Part shown: positions 1 through 8,634 of the stretch, one piece after another
Layout of the letters: every line of letters begins with the position of its first letter
Numbering within the stretch: the first letter of the stretch is position 1
From: Nioella nitratireducens
GTDB lineage: Bacteria; Pseudomonadota; Alphaproteobacteria; Rhodobacterales; Rhodobacteraceae
Reading direction: 5' to 3'
DNA: 64,000 bases
Assembly (NCBI RefSeq): GCF_001879715.1
Contig: NZ_MNBW01000011.1
Location: 1 to 64,000, forward strand
The notes under the pieces: generated by a model
Seen by the model: only the letters and a program-made list of their open reading frames with translations
The model's database searches: none
Told to the model about the DNA's origin: nothing
Translations under genes and position numbers: made by a program

Positions 1-410
1 AGGCAATATCGGCGGGCGGAAAGGCGATAACATCGACTTCGTGTGAGAAACAAACGAAGGTGCGATGCCGTGTTATCAGATAACCGGGGCAGGAAATATG
101 TCGCAAAGACAGAGTGTTGCCTGTATCGGTCGACCCCCCCTCTCTCGACACTGGACGGGGCGGCGCCTGCCAGACCCACACCGCATCGCTGAAACGGTAA
201 CACCCCATCCGACCCACACCCCAGCAGACAACACCCCATATCGTGTGAAAATTACGCTTTTTGGGGCAGGCGACTCGGGATGATTTGCCAGGTCAGCCGC
301 GTCGGGATCGCCGCCGGGAATCGGGGCGGGCCGTGGACCGGTGCTTGCCAAACCGGAAAATCCTCAACAGGATTGGCCCGGTATGAGACGAGACCGGGAT
401 CGGCGCGGGA
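1..410. other. Left-edge intergenic region, no supported gene
   Basis: No convincing gene is seen here. A plus-strand frame closing with TGA at 44-46 (last residues GDNIDFV) could be the tail of a gene lying off the window, but 14 codons are too few to name it. The rest holds only short out-of-context frames. A 10-base direct repeat, AACACCCCAT, occurs at 199-208 and 230-239 and might be part of a control region for the SorC-type gene that follows; this is a guess. Confidence 0.4.
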
Positions 411-1349
411 ATGGTGACTTCTGACAGAAAGATGGATGATGCCGCGCGGGCGGCCTGGCTCTCTTATGTGGCCGGTCGCAAACAGGACGAGATTGCCGAG
501 ATCATGGGGATCTCGCGGCAATCGGCGCAGCGGCTGGTCTCGCAGGCCAGTGCCGCCGGGCTGGTCAAGGTGCGCATCGACCATCCGATTGCGCGATGCC
601 TGGAACTGGTCGAGGCGCTGACCGAGCGGTACGGGCTGGGAACCTGCGAGGTGGTGCCGTCGCTGGCCTCGGTCGCGGCGTCGGGCCTGGCAGTGTCACA
701 CGCGACCGGAAACCTGATCGAACGCTGGTTGTCGCAGCCCGATCCCATGGTCATGGGTCTCGGGACCGGGCGAACATTGCGCGCTGCCATCGAACACCTG
801 CCGCATCTGGCCTGTGATCAGCACAAGGTCGTCTCCTTGACCGGCAATATCGCGCCCGATGGCTCTACCGCCTATTACAACGTTCTGTTCACCATCACCG
901 ACAAGGTCACGGCCCCCACTTACCCTTTGCCCCTGCCTGTCATCGCCGCGTCCGCAGAAGAGCGCACCGTGCTGCTTGGGCAGACGACCCTGACCACCAC
1001 CCTCGATCTGGCCCGTCAGACCGATGTCCGGTTTCTCGGGATCGGGGCGATCAATGACCGGGCGCCGCTGCTGCTGGACGGGTTCATCACCCCCGACGAC
1101 CAGCAGCGGGTCAGCGACAAGGGCGCCGTGGGCGAGATCATCGGCTGGATCTACGATGCCGAGGGCCGGTTGCTGGACGATGCCTTGAACGAGCGCGTGT
1201 CCTCGGCCGGTCTTGGGGATGAGGCCGATCGCCCGGTCATCGCCGCGGCGCATGGGCCAGACAAGGTGCCCGCGATTCGGGGTGCCTTGCGGGGCGGCCT
1301 TGTGAACGGACTGATCACCGACGAAGAGACAGCGACCGCGCTGCTCTGA
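411..1349 (+). CDS. SorC/DeoR-type sugar-binding transcriptional regulator
   Basis: This 312-residue protein has an N-terminal helix-turn-helix (about residues 15-55, with the recognition stretch IMGISRQSAQRLV) followed by a long SorC-type sugar-phosphate-binding domain that contains GLGTGRTL near residue 117. The length fits the SorC family (about 310-340). It lies directly upstream of, and in the same direction as, the sorbitol/mannitol transport and oxidation operon, so it is probably the regulator of that operon, sensing a phosphorylated polyol or ketose. The start chosen is the ATG at 411; an ATG at 432 is also possible. A palindrome-rich region between it and the first transporter gene is a plausible target. 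The family is clear; the effector and sign of control are inference. Confidence 0.85.
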   Translation: MVTSDRKMDDAARAAWLSYVAGRKQDEIAEIMGISRQSAQRLVSQASAAGLVKVRIDHPIARCLELVEALTERYGLGTCEVVPSLASVAASGLAVSHATGNLIERWLSQPDPMVMGLGTGRTLRAAIEHLPHLACDQHKVVSLTGNIAPDGSTAYYNVLFTITDKVTAPTYPLPLPVIAASAEERTVLLGQTTLTTTLDLARQTDVRFLGIGAINDRAPLLLDGFITPDDQQRVSDKGAVGEIIGWIYDAEGRLLDDALNERVSSAGLGDEADRPVIAAAHGPDKVPAIRGALRGGLVNGLITDEETATALL

Positions 1350-1419
1350 AAAACCCCTGATTTCCAGACTTTTGAGCCTGACCCTCTCGCCCGCGCCGCG
1401 GTGCGGCGGGATTTTGGTG

Positions 1420-1471
1420 TTGACCTTTCGTAACGGAAAGTGAATAAATGCCCATGAGCTTAGCAATTGCT
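1420..1471 (+). promoter_or_regulatory. Candidate promoter/operator of the polyol operon
   Basis: A TTGACC box at 1420-1425 is followed 17 bases later by AATAAA (1443-1448), a usable but weak -10. The spacer carries the dyad CTTTC-N6-GAAAG (1425-1440), and just downstream lies the perfect palindrome AGCAATTGCT (1462-1471), nested in TGAGC-N9-GCTCA. These repeats are natural binding sites for the SorC-type regulator encoded upstream. The boxes and repeats are seen directly; their use is inferred. Confidence 0.45.
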
Positions 1472-1489
1472 CATCCTTGGGAGGATATC

Positions 1490-2803
1490 ATGACAAGAAC
1501 GACCCGCGCCCTTCTGGGTGCCACCGCGCTGACCGCCATGGGCTTTGCCGCGGCCGCGCAGGACACCACCATCACCATCGCAACCGTGAACAACGGCGAC
1601 ATGATCCGCATGCAGGGTCTGACGGACGTGTTCGAAGCAGAAAATCCCGGCATCACTGTCGAGTGGGTGACGCTGGAAGAAAACGTGTTGCGCCAGAACG
1701 TGACGACCGACATCGCCACCGGCGGTGGCCAGTATGACATCATCACCATCGGCACCTACGAGGTTCCGATCTGGGGCGAACGTGGCTGGCTTCAGTCGCT
1801 CAATGACCTCGGCGACGACTACAATATCGACGACCTGCTGCCCGCGATCCGCGGAGGCCTGACGGTTGACGGCAACCTCTACGCCTCGCCCTTCTACGGC
1901 GAAAGCTCCATGGTCATGTATCGCACCGACCTGATGGAGGCCGCCGGTCTGGATATGCCCGATGCGCCGACTTGGGAATTCATCCGCGAAGCCGCCATCG
2001 CCATGACCGACCGCGACAACGATATCTACGGCGTCTGCCTGCGCGGCAAGCCGGGCTGGGGCGAGAACATGGCGTTCCTGACCGCGATGTCCAACAGCTT
2101 CGGCGCGCGCTGGTTCGACGAGAACTGGACCCCGCAATTCGACAGCGAGGCATGGGCGACGACGCTCAATTTCTACCTCGACCTGCTGAACCAAGCCGGG
2201 CCTCCGGGGGCCGCCAACAATGGTTTCAACGAAAACCTCGCCCTGTTCCAGACCGGCCATTGCGGCATGTGGATCGACGCGACCGTTGCGGCGTCTTTCG
2301 TGACCAACCCGGACGACTCGCAAGTGGCTGACTCTGTCGGGTTTGCGCTGGCGCCCGACAATGGTCTTGGTCCGCGCGGCAACTGGCTGTGGGCATGGTC
2401 ACTGGCGATCCCGTCCTCGTCCGACGCCCCGGACGCTGCGCGCGCGTTCATCTCTTGGGCAACCGGCCCCGGCTATGTCGGGCTTGTCGCCGAGAACGAA
2501 GGCTGGGCCAACGTGCCTCCGGGCACCCGCACCTCGCTTTACGAGAACCAGGACTATCTGGATGCGGCGCCCTTCGCGCAAATGACGCTCGACTCGATCA
2601 ATTCGGCCGACCCCACCAACCCGACGGTGGACCCGGTGCCCTATACCGGGGTTCAGTTCGTGGCGATCCCGGAATTCGCGGGGCTGGCGACGGAAATCGG
2701 GCAAGTCTTCTCGGCTGCGCTGGCGGGTCAGACGACCGCCGAAGATGCGCTGGCACAGGCACAAGACCTGGCCACCGAGGAAATGGAAGCGGCTGGCTAC
2801 TGA
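1490..2803 (+). CDS. smoE: Sorbitol/mannitol ABC transporter substrate-binding protein
   Basis: The product (437 residues) is a periplasmic family 1 solute-binding protein for polyols or sugars. A signal peptide covers about residues 1-24 (MTRTTRALLGATALTAMGFA), ending near AAAQ. The mature part has typical features of the family, such as the PFYGESSMVMYRTDLM stretch. The ATG at 1490 is preferred over an in-frame upstream ATG at 1448 because GGGAGGA lies just before it and the signal peptide then starts at residue 1. Length matches SmoE of Rhodobacter (about 436). It heads the smoEFGK transporter genes and is separated from the permeases by a strong hairpin, which would let it be expressed at higher level than them. 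Substrate assignment rests mainly on the two downstream dehydrogenases. Confidence 0.9.
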   Translation: MTRTTRALLGATALTAMGFAAAAQDTTITIATVNNGDMIRMQGLTDVFEAENPGITVEWVTLEENVLRQNVTTDIATGGGQYDIITIGTYEVPIWGERGWLQSLNDLGDDYNIDDLLPAIRGGLTVDGNLYASPFYGESSMVMYRTDLMEAAGLDMPDAPTWEFIREAAIAMTDRDNDIYGVCLRGKPGWGENMAFLTAMSNSFGARWFDENWTPQFDSEAWATTLNFYLDLLNQAGPPGAANNGFNENLALFQTGHCGMWIDATVAASFVTNPDDSQVADSVGFALAPDNGLGPRGNWLWAWSLAIPSSSDAPDAARAFISWATGPGYVGLVAENEGWANVPPGTRTSLYENQDYLDAAPFAQMTLDSINSADPTNPTVDPVPYTGVQFVAIPEFAGLATEIGQVFSAALAGQTTAEDALAQAQDLATEEMEAAGY

Positions 2804-2825
2804 TCGGCTGATCTCCCTCCCTCTC

Positions 2826-2856
2826 GGGGGGCGGCCCTCAACCGCCCCCCACTTTT
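2826..2856 (+). terminator. Terminator-like hairpin between binding protein and permease genes
   Basis: A 9-base stem GGGGGGCGG / CCGCCCCCC with a 7-base loop is followed by ACTTTT. It lies in the 164-base gap between smoE and smoF. Such partial terminators commonly set a high ratio of binding protein to membrane components, by stopping part of the transcripts or protecting the 3' end of the short mRNA. Confidence 0.65.
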
Positions 2857-2967
2857 CCCAACTGTCCCGAGCGTTGGCCGCAAATCTGCCGGCCTGCCGT
2901 TTCCCTTGCCTGTCCGGTCGCCGCCCCGCACGCTTGCAGCCTGCCGCCCGGAAGAGAGGACCCCGCC

Positions 2968-3834
2968 ATGGCCACCCAGCATTCCCGATCCGCCGCCCGA
3001 CTGATGATGGCACCCGCCGTTTTCGTTCTTCTGGTGTGGATGCTCGTTCCGCTCTGCCTGACGCTCTGGTTCTCGGTGATGGACTACCGACCCATGCGCG
3101 GCACCTTCGATTGCTGCGAGGGCTTGGGCAACTACACACGCTTCGTGACCTCCAGTTCGTTTCAGGATGCCGTCGTCACCACGCTGATGATGGTGGGGGG
3201 CATTCTGCTGATCACGGTGATCGGGGGCATTCTGCTGGCGCTCCTGCTGGATCAACCGATCTGGGGGCAGGGGCCTGTGCGGATCCTTGTCATTGCCCCG
3301 TTCTTCGTGATGCCGACCGTTTCGGCGTTGGTCTGGAAGAACATGTTCATGAACCCGGTGAACGGCCTTTTCGCGCATCTCTGGCGCGGGTTGGGGATGG
3401 AGCCGATAGACTGGCTCTCTCAACTGCCGCTGTTTTCGATCATTCTGATTGTGGCGTGGATGTGGCTGCCCTTCGCCACCCTGATCCTGCTGACCTCGGT
3501 GCAATCGATGAGTTCTGAACAGCTCGAAGCCGCCGAGATGGACGGCGCGGGCGCGTTCAGCCGGTTCTTCTATATGATCCTGCCGCACATGGCCCGTGCA
3601 ATCACTGTTGTGATCTTGATCCAGACGATCTTCCTGCTGTCGATCTTCGCCGAGATCTTCGTGACCACCGGCGGCGCGTTCGGCACCCGGACGCTGACAT
3701 ATCTGGTCTACCAGCGGGTCATCGAGAGCCAGAACGTGGGGCTCGGATCCGCCGGCGGCATCATCGCCGTGATCCTCGCCAATATCGTTGCCTTGGTGCT
3801 GATGCGCATCGTCGGCAAGAACCTGGACGCCTGA
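2968..3834 (+). CDS. smoF: Polyol ABC transporter permease 1
   Basis: A 288-residue inner-membrane permease of the MalF/UgpA type. It shows six hydrophobic segments, starting with one at about residues 12-35, and the cytoplasmic EAA loop that contacts the ATPase (EQLEAAEMDGAGAFSRFF, near residue 188). The start is well supported by GAGAGGA placed before ATG 2968. It is followed after 15 bases by the second permease. Together with SmoE, SmoG and SmoK it forms a binding-protein-dependent importer, probably for sorbitol, mannitol and related polyols. Confidence 0.92.
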   Translation: MATQHSRSAARLMMAPAVFVLLVWMLVPLCLTLWFSVMDYRPMRGTFDCCEGLGNYTRFVTSSSFQDAVVTTLMMVGGILLITVIGGILLALLLDQPIWGQGPVRILVIAPFFVMPTVSALVWKNMFMNPVNGLFAHLWRGLGMEPIDWLSQLPLFSIILIVAWMWLPFATLILLTSVQSMSSEQLEAAEMDGAGAFSRFFYMILPHMARAITVVILIQTIFLLSIFAEIFVTTGGAFGTRTLTYLVYQRVIESQNVGLGSAGGIIAVILANIVALVLMRIVGKNLDA

Positions 3835-3849
3835 GGGAGGACCTGACCG

Positions 3850-4680
3850 ATGGCCCGCGCAATCACCACACAACGCAAGATCACGCTGACCGCTGTCGCC
3901 TGGATCATTGCCCTGCTGATCTTCTTTCCGATCCTCTGGACGATCCTGACCAGCTTCAAGACCGAGGCCGACGCCATCGCCGACCCGCCCTTGTTCCTGA
4001 ACTTCCACTGGACGCTGGAAAACTACGCCGTGGTGCAAGACCGCTCGGACTACATGCGCTATCTGTGGAACTCGATTGCCATCGCCGTGGGCTCGACCGC
4101 GCTCGGCATCCTGATCGCGGTGCCTGCCGCCTGGTCGATGGCCTTCGTGCCGGGCAAGAAGACCAAGGACATCCTGCTGTGGATGCTGTCCACCAAGATG
4201 CTGCCCGCCGTGGGCGTGCTGTACCCGATCCGCCTGATCCTGATCCAGACCGGCCTGCTGGACACCAAGGGCGCGCTGATCGTGATCCTGACGCTCATCA
4301 ACCTGCCGATCATCGTCTGGATGCTCTACACCTATTTCAAGGAAATCCCCGGCGAGATCCTTGAAGCCGCGCGGATGGACGGGGCAACCCTGCGCTCGGA
4401 AATCCTTTACGTGCTGACGCCGATGGCGGTGCCGGGGATTGCCTCGACTGTTCTGCTCAACATCATCCTGGCATGGAACGAAGCCTTCTGGACGCTGACG
4501 CTGACCACCGTCGACGCGGCGCCGCTGACCGCCTTCATCGCCAGCTATTCCAGCCCCGAGGGCCTGTTCTACGCCAAGCTCTCCGCCGCCTCGACCATGG
4601 CCATCGCGCCCATCCTGATCATGGGGTGGTTCAGCCAGAAACAGCTGGTGCGTGGTCTCACCTTCGGCGCCGTCAAATAA
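3850..4680 (+). CDS. smoG: Polyol ABC transporter permease 2
   Basis: A 276-residue permease of the MalG/UgpE type with an N-terminal membrane segment (about residues 12-34) and the family's SFKTEADA motif directly after it. The EAA loop reads EILEAARMDGATLRSEI (about residues 169-185). A shine-dalgarno GGGAGGA precedes the ATG. It pairs with SmoF to make the membrane channel and lies 12 bases upstream of the ATPase gene. The family assignment is firm; the exact polyol range is inferred from the operon. Confidence 0.92.
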   Translation: MARAITTQRKITLTAVAWIIALLIFFPILWTILTSFKTEADAIADPPLFLNFHWTLENYAVVQDRSDYMRYLWNSIAIAVGSTALGILIAVPAAWSMAFVPGKKTKDILLWMLSTKMLPAVGVLYPIRLILIQTGLLDTKGALIVILTLINLPIIVWMLYTYFKEIPGEILEAARMDGATLRSEILYVLTPMAVPGIASTVLLNIILAWNEAFWTLTLTTVDAAPLTAFIASYSSPEGLFYAKLSAASTMAIAPILIMGWFSQKQLVRGLTFGAVK

Positions 4681-4692
4681 GGAAACAAGGAT

Positions 4693-5700
4693 ATGGGACG
4701 CATTACGCTGGACAAGGTCCGCAAAGCCTTTGGCGACGTCGAAGTCATTCCGCCGCTGGACCTGACAATCGAAGATGGTGAGTTCGTGGTTTTCGTCGGC
4801 CCCTCGGGCTGCGGAAAATCCACCCTGCTGCGGCTGATCGCCGGGCTGGAAGATGTCTCGGGTGGGCAGATCCGCATTGACGGCGAGGATGCCACCATGG
4901 TGCCCCCTGCCAAGCGCGGCCTTGCCATGGTGTTTCAGAGCTACGCGCTCTATCCACATATGTCGGTTAAAAAGAACATCGCCTTCCCGATGAAGATGGC
5001 AGGGATGCCGCAGGACGAGCAGGAGCGCCGGATTGCCTCTGCCGCCAAGGCGCTGAACCTGACCGACTATCTTGATCGGCGGCCCGGCCAGTTGTCGGGC
5101 GGGCAGCGCCAGCGGGTCGCCATCGGTCGCGCCATCGTGCGGGAACCGGCGGCTTTCCTGTTCGATGAGCCTCTGTCGAACCTCGACGCCGCGCTGCGCC
5201 ACGGGATGCGGCTGGAAATCAGCGAGCTGCACGAGCGGCTGACCACGACCATGGTCTACGTTACCCACGATCAGGTGGAAGCCATGACCATGGCCGACAA
5301 GATCGTGGTGTTGCAGGCCGGTGTGATCGAGCAGGTCGGCAGCCCTCTGGAGCTGTATCGCGCGCCCCTTAACAAATTCGTTGCAGGCTTCATCGGCTCG
5401 CCCAAGATGAACTTCCTTGAAGGCGAGGAAGCCGCCAAACGCAATGCACATACGATCGGCATCCGGCCCGAGCACCTGACCATGTCGACCACCGAAGGCG
5501 CGTGGCGTGGCACGGTGGGCGTGGCAGAGCATCTGGGCGCAGACACGTTCCTGCACATTCACCCCGACAGCGCCCGGTCTGAAACCATGACGATCCGCGT
5601 CGATGGCAGCGTCACCGCCCGCCATGGCGACGTGGTGTGGCTGAGCCCGCAGGAAGAAAACATCCACCGCTTCGACGAAACCGGACTGCGCATCGCATGA
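4693..5700 (+). CDS. smoK: Polyol ABC transporter ATP-binding protein
   Basis: A 335-residue ATPase of the MalK/UgpC group. The Walker A motif GPSGCGKST is at residues 36-44, the signature LSGGQRQR near residue 133, Walker B with [10 protein letters not shown] near 155, and the switch histidine in [11 protein letters not shown] near 193. The C-terminal 100 residues match the TOBE regulatory extension of this group. It energises import through SmoF/SmoG. Its stop codon overlaps the start of the sorbitol dehydrogenase gene (ATGA at 5697-5700), which couples transport and metabolism at translation. Confidence 0.93.
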   Translation: MGRITLDKVRKAFGDVEVIPPLDLTIEDGEFVVFVGPSGCGKSTLLRLIAGLEDVSGGQIRIDGEDATMVPPAKRGLAMVFQSYALYPHMSVKKNIAFPMKMAGMPQDEQERRIASAAKALNLTDYLDRRPGQLSGGQRQRVAIGRAIVREPAAFLFDEPLSNLDAALRHGMRLEISELHERLTTTMVYVTHDQVEAMTMADKIVVLQAGVIEQVGSPLELYRAPLNKFVAGFIGSPKMNFLEGEEAAKRNAHTIGIRPEHLTMSTTEGAWRGTVGVAEHLGADTFLHIHPDSARSETMTIRVDGSVTARHGDVVWLSPQEENIHRFDETGLRIA

Positions 5701-6467
5701 AACGGCTGGACGGAAAATGCGCGCTGATCACCGGCGCAGCGCGGGGCATCGGCCTTGCCTTTGCCAAGGCCTACGTGGCCGAAGGCGCGCGGGTGGCGAT
5801 TGCCGATATCGACATCGCGCGCGCCCGGCAGGCCGCCGAAGCGATCGGCGAGGCGGCATTTGCCGTCGAGATGGATGTAACCCGTCAAGCCAGCATCGAC
5901 CAGGCCGTCACCGACACGGTCGCATGGCTCGGAAAGATCGACATCCTGATCAACAACGCCGCGATCTTCACCGCCGCGCCGATCGTCGAGATCACCCGCG
6001 ACGACTATGCCCGCGTGTTCGATATCAATGTAAGTGGGACGTTGTTTACCCTGCAAGCGGTTGCGCGCCACATGATGGCGCGCGGCGGCGGCAAGATCAT
6101 CAACATGGCCAGCCAGGCGGGTCGCCGGGGCGAGGCGCTGGTGGCCGTCTACTGCGCCAGCAAGGCCGCCGTCATCAGCCTGACCCAATCGGCGGGGCTG
6201 AACCTGATCCAGCACGGCATCAACGTGAACGCCATCGCGCCCGGCGTGGTGGAGGGCGAGCATTGGGACGGTGTTGACGCCTTCTTTGCTGAACACGAGG
6301 GCAAAGCCCCCGGCCAGAAAAAACGCGAGGTCGGCGACGCCGTGCCTTTCGGACGAATGGGCACCGCCGCAGACCTGACCGGCATGGCCATTTTCCTTGC
6401 CTCGGACGAGGCCGAATACATCGTCGCCCAGACATACAATGTCGATGGCGGCAACTGGATGAGCTGA
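5697..6467 (+). CDS. smoS: Sorbitol (L-iditol 2-) dehydrogenase, short-chain type
   Basis: A short-chain dehydrogenase of 256 residues, exactly the length of SmoS of Rhodobacter sphaeroides. The NAD-binding motif TGAARGIG is at residues 12-19, NNAA near 86, and the catalytic Ser and YxxxK (YCASK, Tyr near 153) follow. It should oxidise D-sorbitol to D-fructose, and probably galactitol and L-iditol as well. A longer frame opens upstream at 5637, but the ATG at 5697 overlaps the smoK stop in an ATGA arrangement and gives the conserved N-terminus, so it is preferred. The next gene starts 3 bases after its stop. Confidence 0.9.
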   Translation: MKRLDGKCALITGAARGIGLAFAKAYVAEGARVAIADIDIARARQAAEAIGEAAFAVEMDVTRQASIDQAVTDTVAWLGKIDILINNAAIFTAAPIVEITRDDYARVFDINVSGTLFTLQAVARHMMARGGGKIINMASQAGRRGEALVAVYCASKAAVISLTQSAGLNLIQHGINVNAIAPGVVEGEHWDGVDAFFAEHEGKAPGQKKREVGDAVPFGRMGTAADLTGMAIFLASDEAEYIVAQTYNVDGGNWMS

Positions 6468-6470
6468 GCC

Positions 6471-7940
6471 ATGGCCGTGACCCTTTCCCTTTCCACGCTC
6501 TCGGACCTGACCGGCGTCGCCGTGCCCGCCTATGCGCGCGCCGACGTTTCGCCCGGCATCGTCCATTTCGGCGTCGGCAATTTTCACCGGGCGCATCAGG
6601 CGATGTATCTGGACCGGCTGTTCAACAAGGGCCTCAGCCGCGATTGGGCCTTGGTCGGCGCCGGGGTGTTCGAGGGCGAGCGCAAGGGCCGCGACGTGCT
6701 GGCCGCGCAGGACTGGCTGACCACGCTGGTGGAACAAGAGGCCGATAGCAGCACGGCGCGGATTCTGGGCTCGATGATCGAGTTCCTGGAACCGGCCAAT
6801 CCCGCCGCCACCATCGCCCGCATGGCTGCCCCCGATATTCGCATCGTGTCGCTGACCATCACGGAAGGTGGCTATTTCCTCGACTCCGACGACCGGTTCG
6901 ACCCGACCCATCCGGCCATTGTCGCGGACGCGGCCACCCCGGCGGCGCCCAAGACCGTGTTTGGCCAGATCCTTTGCGCGTTGCGCCTGCGCCGCGAGCG
7001 GGGCCTGTCCCCCTTCACGGTGATGAGTTGCGACAACATCCCCCATAACGGCCATGTCGCCCGCAAGGCGGTCGTGGGGCTGGCCGAGTTGTCGGACCCC
7101 GCCTTTGCCGCCTGGGTCGCCGACACCGTCGCCTTCCCGAATGGCATGGTGGACCGGATTACCCCGGCCACCACCGACCGCGAACGGGCCATGCTGGCCG
7201 AACAGTTCGGACTCGAGGACGGCTGGCCAGTGTTCTGCGAGGATTTCACGCAATGGGTGTTGGAGGACCATTTTCCCCTTGGCCGCCCGGCGCTGGAGGA
7301 GGTGGGGGTGCAATTCGTGGCCGATGTCGCGCCCTATGAGCTGATGAAGCTGCGTATCCTGAACGGCGGCCACGCCATCATCGCCTATCCCGGCGGCCTG
7401 ATGGACATTCATTTCGTGCATGAGGCGATGGAACATCCGCTGATCCGCGCCTTCCTGCGCAAGATCGAGGAAGACGAGGTGATCCCGAATGTGCCACCGG
7501 TTCCCGACACCGACCTTGGCGGCTATTTCGACCTGATCGAACGGCGGTTTTCCAACCCCAAGATCGGCGACACGGTGCGGCGGCTCTGCCTCGATGGATC
7601 GAACCGCCAGCCCAAGTTCATCGTGCCCACCCTGCGCGATGCCCTGAAGTCCGGCGGCTCGGTCGAGGGGCTGGCGCTGGAATGCGCGCTTTGGTGCCGT
7701 TACTGCGCCGGGACCACGGATAGCGGGGCCGAGATCGCGCCCAACGACCCCAACTGGGACGCCTTGCAGCCGGTGGCGCTGGCTGCGAAGGACCGGTCGC
7801 AGGCATGGCTCGACCAACGGGCGATTTATGGCGATCTGGGGCAAGACCCGCGCCTGTGCGAGGCGTTTGCACGTTGGCTTGGGCTGCTCTGGTCGCACGG
7901 TACGGCGGCCACCTTGGAAACCTATCTCGGACGCGGCTGA
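6471..7940 (+). CDS. mtlK: Mannitol 2-dehydrogenase (polyol-specific long-chain dehydrogenase)
   Basis: A 489-residue member of the polyol-specific long-chain dehydrogenases. The N-terminal part has HFGVGNFHRAHQAMY (about residues 27-41), typical of this family. The catalytic signature K-x4-N-x2-H is visible in KLRILNGGH (near residue 300), corresponding to the Lys/Asn/His site of mannitol dehydrogenase. It should oxidise D-mannitol to D-fructose and D-arabitol to D-xylulose with NAD. It is tightly packed between smoS and a HAD phosphatase gene, so all are in one operon. Confidence 0.92.
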   Translation: MAVTLSLSTLSDLTGVAVPAYARADVSPGIVHFGVGNFHRAHQAMYLDRLFNKGLSRDWALVGAGVFEGERKGRDVLAAQDWLTTLVEQEADSSTARILGSMIEFLEPANPAATIARMAAPDIRIVSLTITEGGYFLDSDDRFDPTHPAIVADAATPAAPKTVFGQILCALRLRRERGLSPFTVMSCDNIPHNGHVARKAVVGLAELSDPAFAAWVADTVAFPNGMVDRITPATTDRERAMLAEQFGLEDGWPVFCEDFTQWVLEDHFPLGRPALEEVGVQFVADVAPYELMKLRILNGGHAIIAYPGGLMDIHFVHEAMEHPLIRAFLRKIEEDEVIPNVPPVPDTDLGGYFDLIERRFSNPKIGDTVRRLCLDGSNRQPKFIVPTLRDALKSGGSVEGLALECALWCRYCAGTTDSGAEIAPNDPNWDALQPVALAAKDRSQAWLDQRAIYGDLGQDPRLCEAFARWLGLLWSHGTAATLETYLGRG

Positions 7941-7943
7941 CCC

Positions 7944-8618
7944 ATGGCGATGCCTTCCCCCGGCCTGGTGATCTTTGATTGTGATGGCGTGCTGGTCGAC
8001 AGCGAACCGATTTCGCTGGAGGTGATGCTGGAGGTTCTGGCGCAGGCGGGCTGCACGCTGGACCCGGAAGAAGGCTATGCGCATCTTTTGGGGAAATCAC
8101 TCGGCTCGATCGGGGCTTGGCTGCGGGCAGAACACGGGCTTGACCTGACGGACGCCCACCTGACGGCCTTGCGTGCGCGCCTGTTCGACCGCTTTCGCCA
8201 GTCCCTCAAACCGATTTCCGGCGTGGCCGAGGCAATCCGCGCGATGCCCGGAAAGGTTTGTGTTGCCTCGTCGAGCCAGCCCGACCGTATTCGGTTTTCG
8301 CTTGGCCTGACCGGCCTGCTCGACCTGTTCGAGCCGCATATCTTCAGCGCCAGCATGGTGGATCGTGGCAAGCCCGCCCCCGACCTGTTCCTGCACGCGG
8401 CGCAGGAAATGGGCGTCGATCCCGGTGATTGTGTCGTTATCGAGGACAGTCCCGCTGGAATCGAGGCGGCGCAGGCGGCAGGGATGCAGGTGATCGGCTT
8501 TGTCGGGGGCGGCCATGCCGGGCCGGCCGGTCTGGTCAAACGGGTTGCAAATCGCGCGCCCTCGGCCATCATCTCGTCGATGGAAGACCTGCCCGCGCTT
8601 CTTGGTGCGGGCCACTGA
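7944..8618 (+). CDS. HAD-family phosphatase of the polyol operon
   Basis: A 224-residue HAD hydrolase of the beta-phosphoglucomutase/phosphatase subgroup. Motif I is DCDGVLVD (about residues 12-19), with nucleophile and acid aspartates; motif II is in CVASSS; motif III is GKPAPD and motif IV is VIEDSPAGIEAA. It has the helical cap insert expected for small phosphosugar substrates. It starts 3 bases after mtlK and precedes a FGGY kinase. A role in removing phosphate from sugar or polyol phosphates, perhaps damage control for dead-end products, is likely but the substrate cannot be read from sequence. Confidence 0.8.
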   Translation: MAMPSPGLVIFDCDGVLVDSEPISLEVMLEVLAQAGCTLDPEEGYAHLLGKSLGSIGAWLRAEHGLDLTDAHLTALRARLFDRFRQSLKPISGVAEAIRAMPGKVCVASSSQPDRIRFSLGLTGLLDLFEPHIFSASMVDRGKPAPDLFLHAAQEMGVDPGDCVVIEDSPAGIEAAQAAGMQVIGFVGGGHAGPAGLVKRVANRAPSAIISSMEDLPALLGAGH

Positions 8619-8634
8619 AGTGCCGGGAGAGGTG

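Noticed and set aside
2797-5667. 956-codon minus-strand frame opposite smoF, smoG and smoK
   Set aside because: It covers three real genes in antisense; the composition (Gln, His, Arg, Asp) is typical of a mirror frame.
5559-8084. 841-codon minus-strand frame opposite smoS and mtlK
   Set aside because: Mirror frame of two well-recognised dehydrogenase genes.
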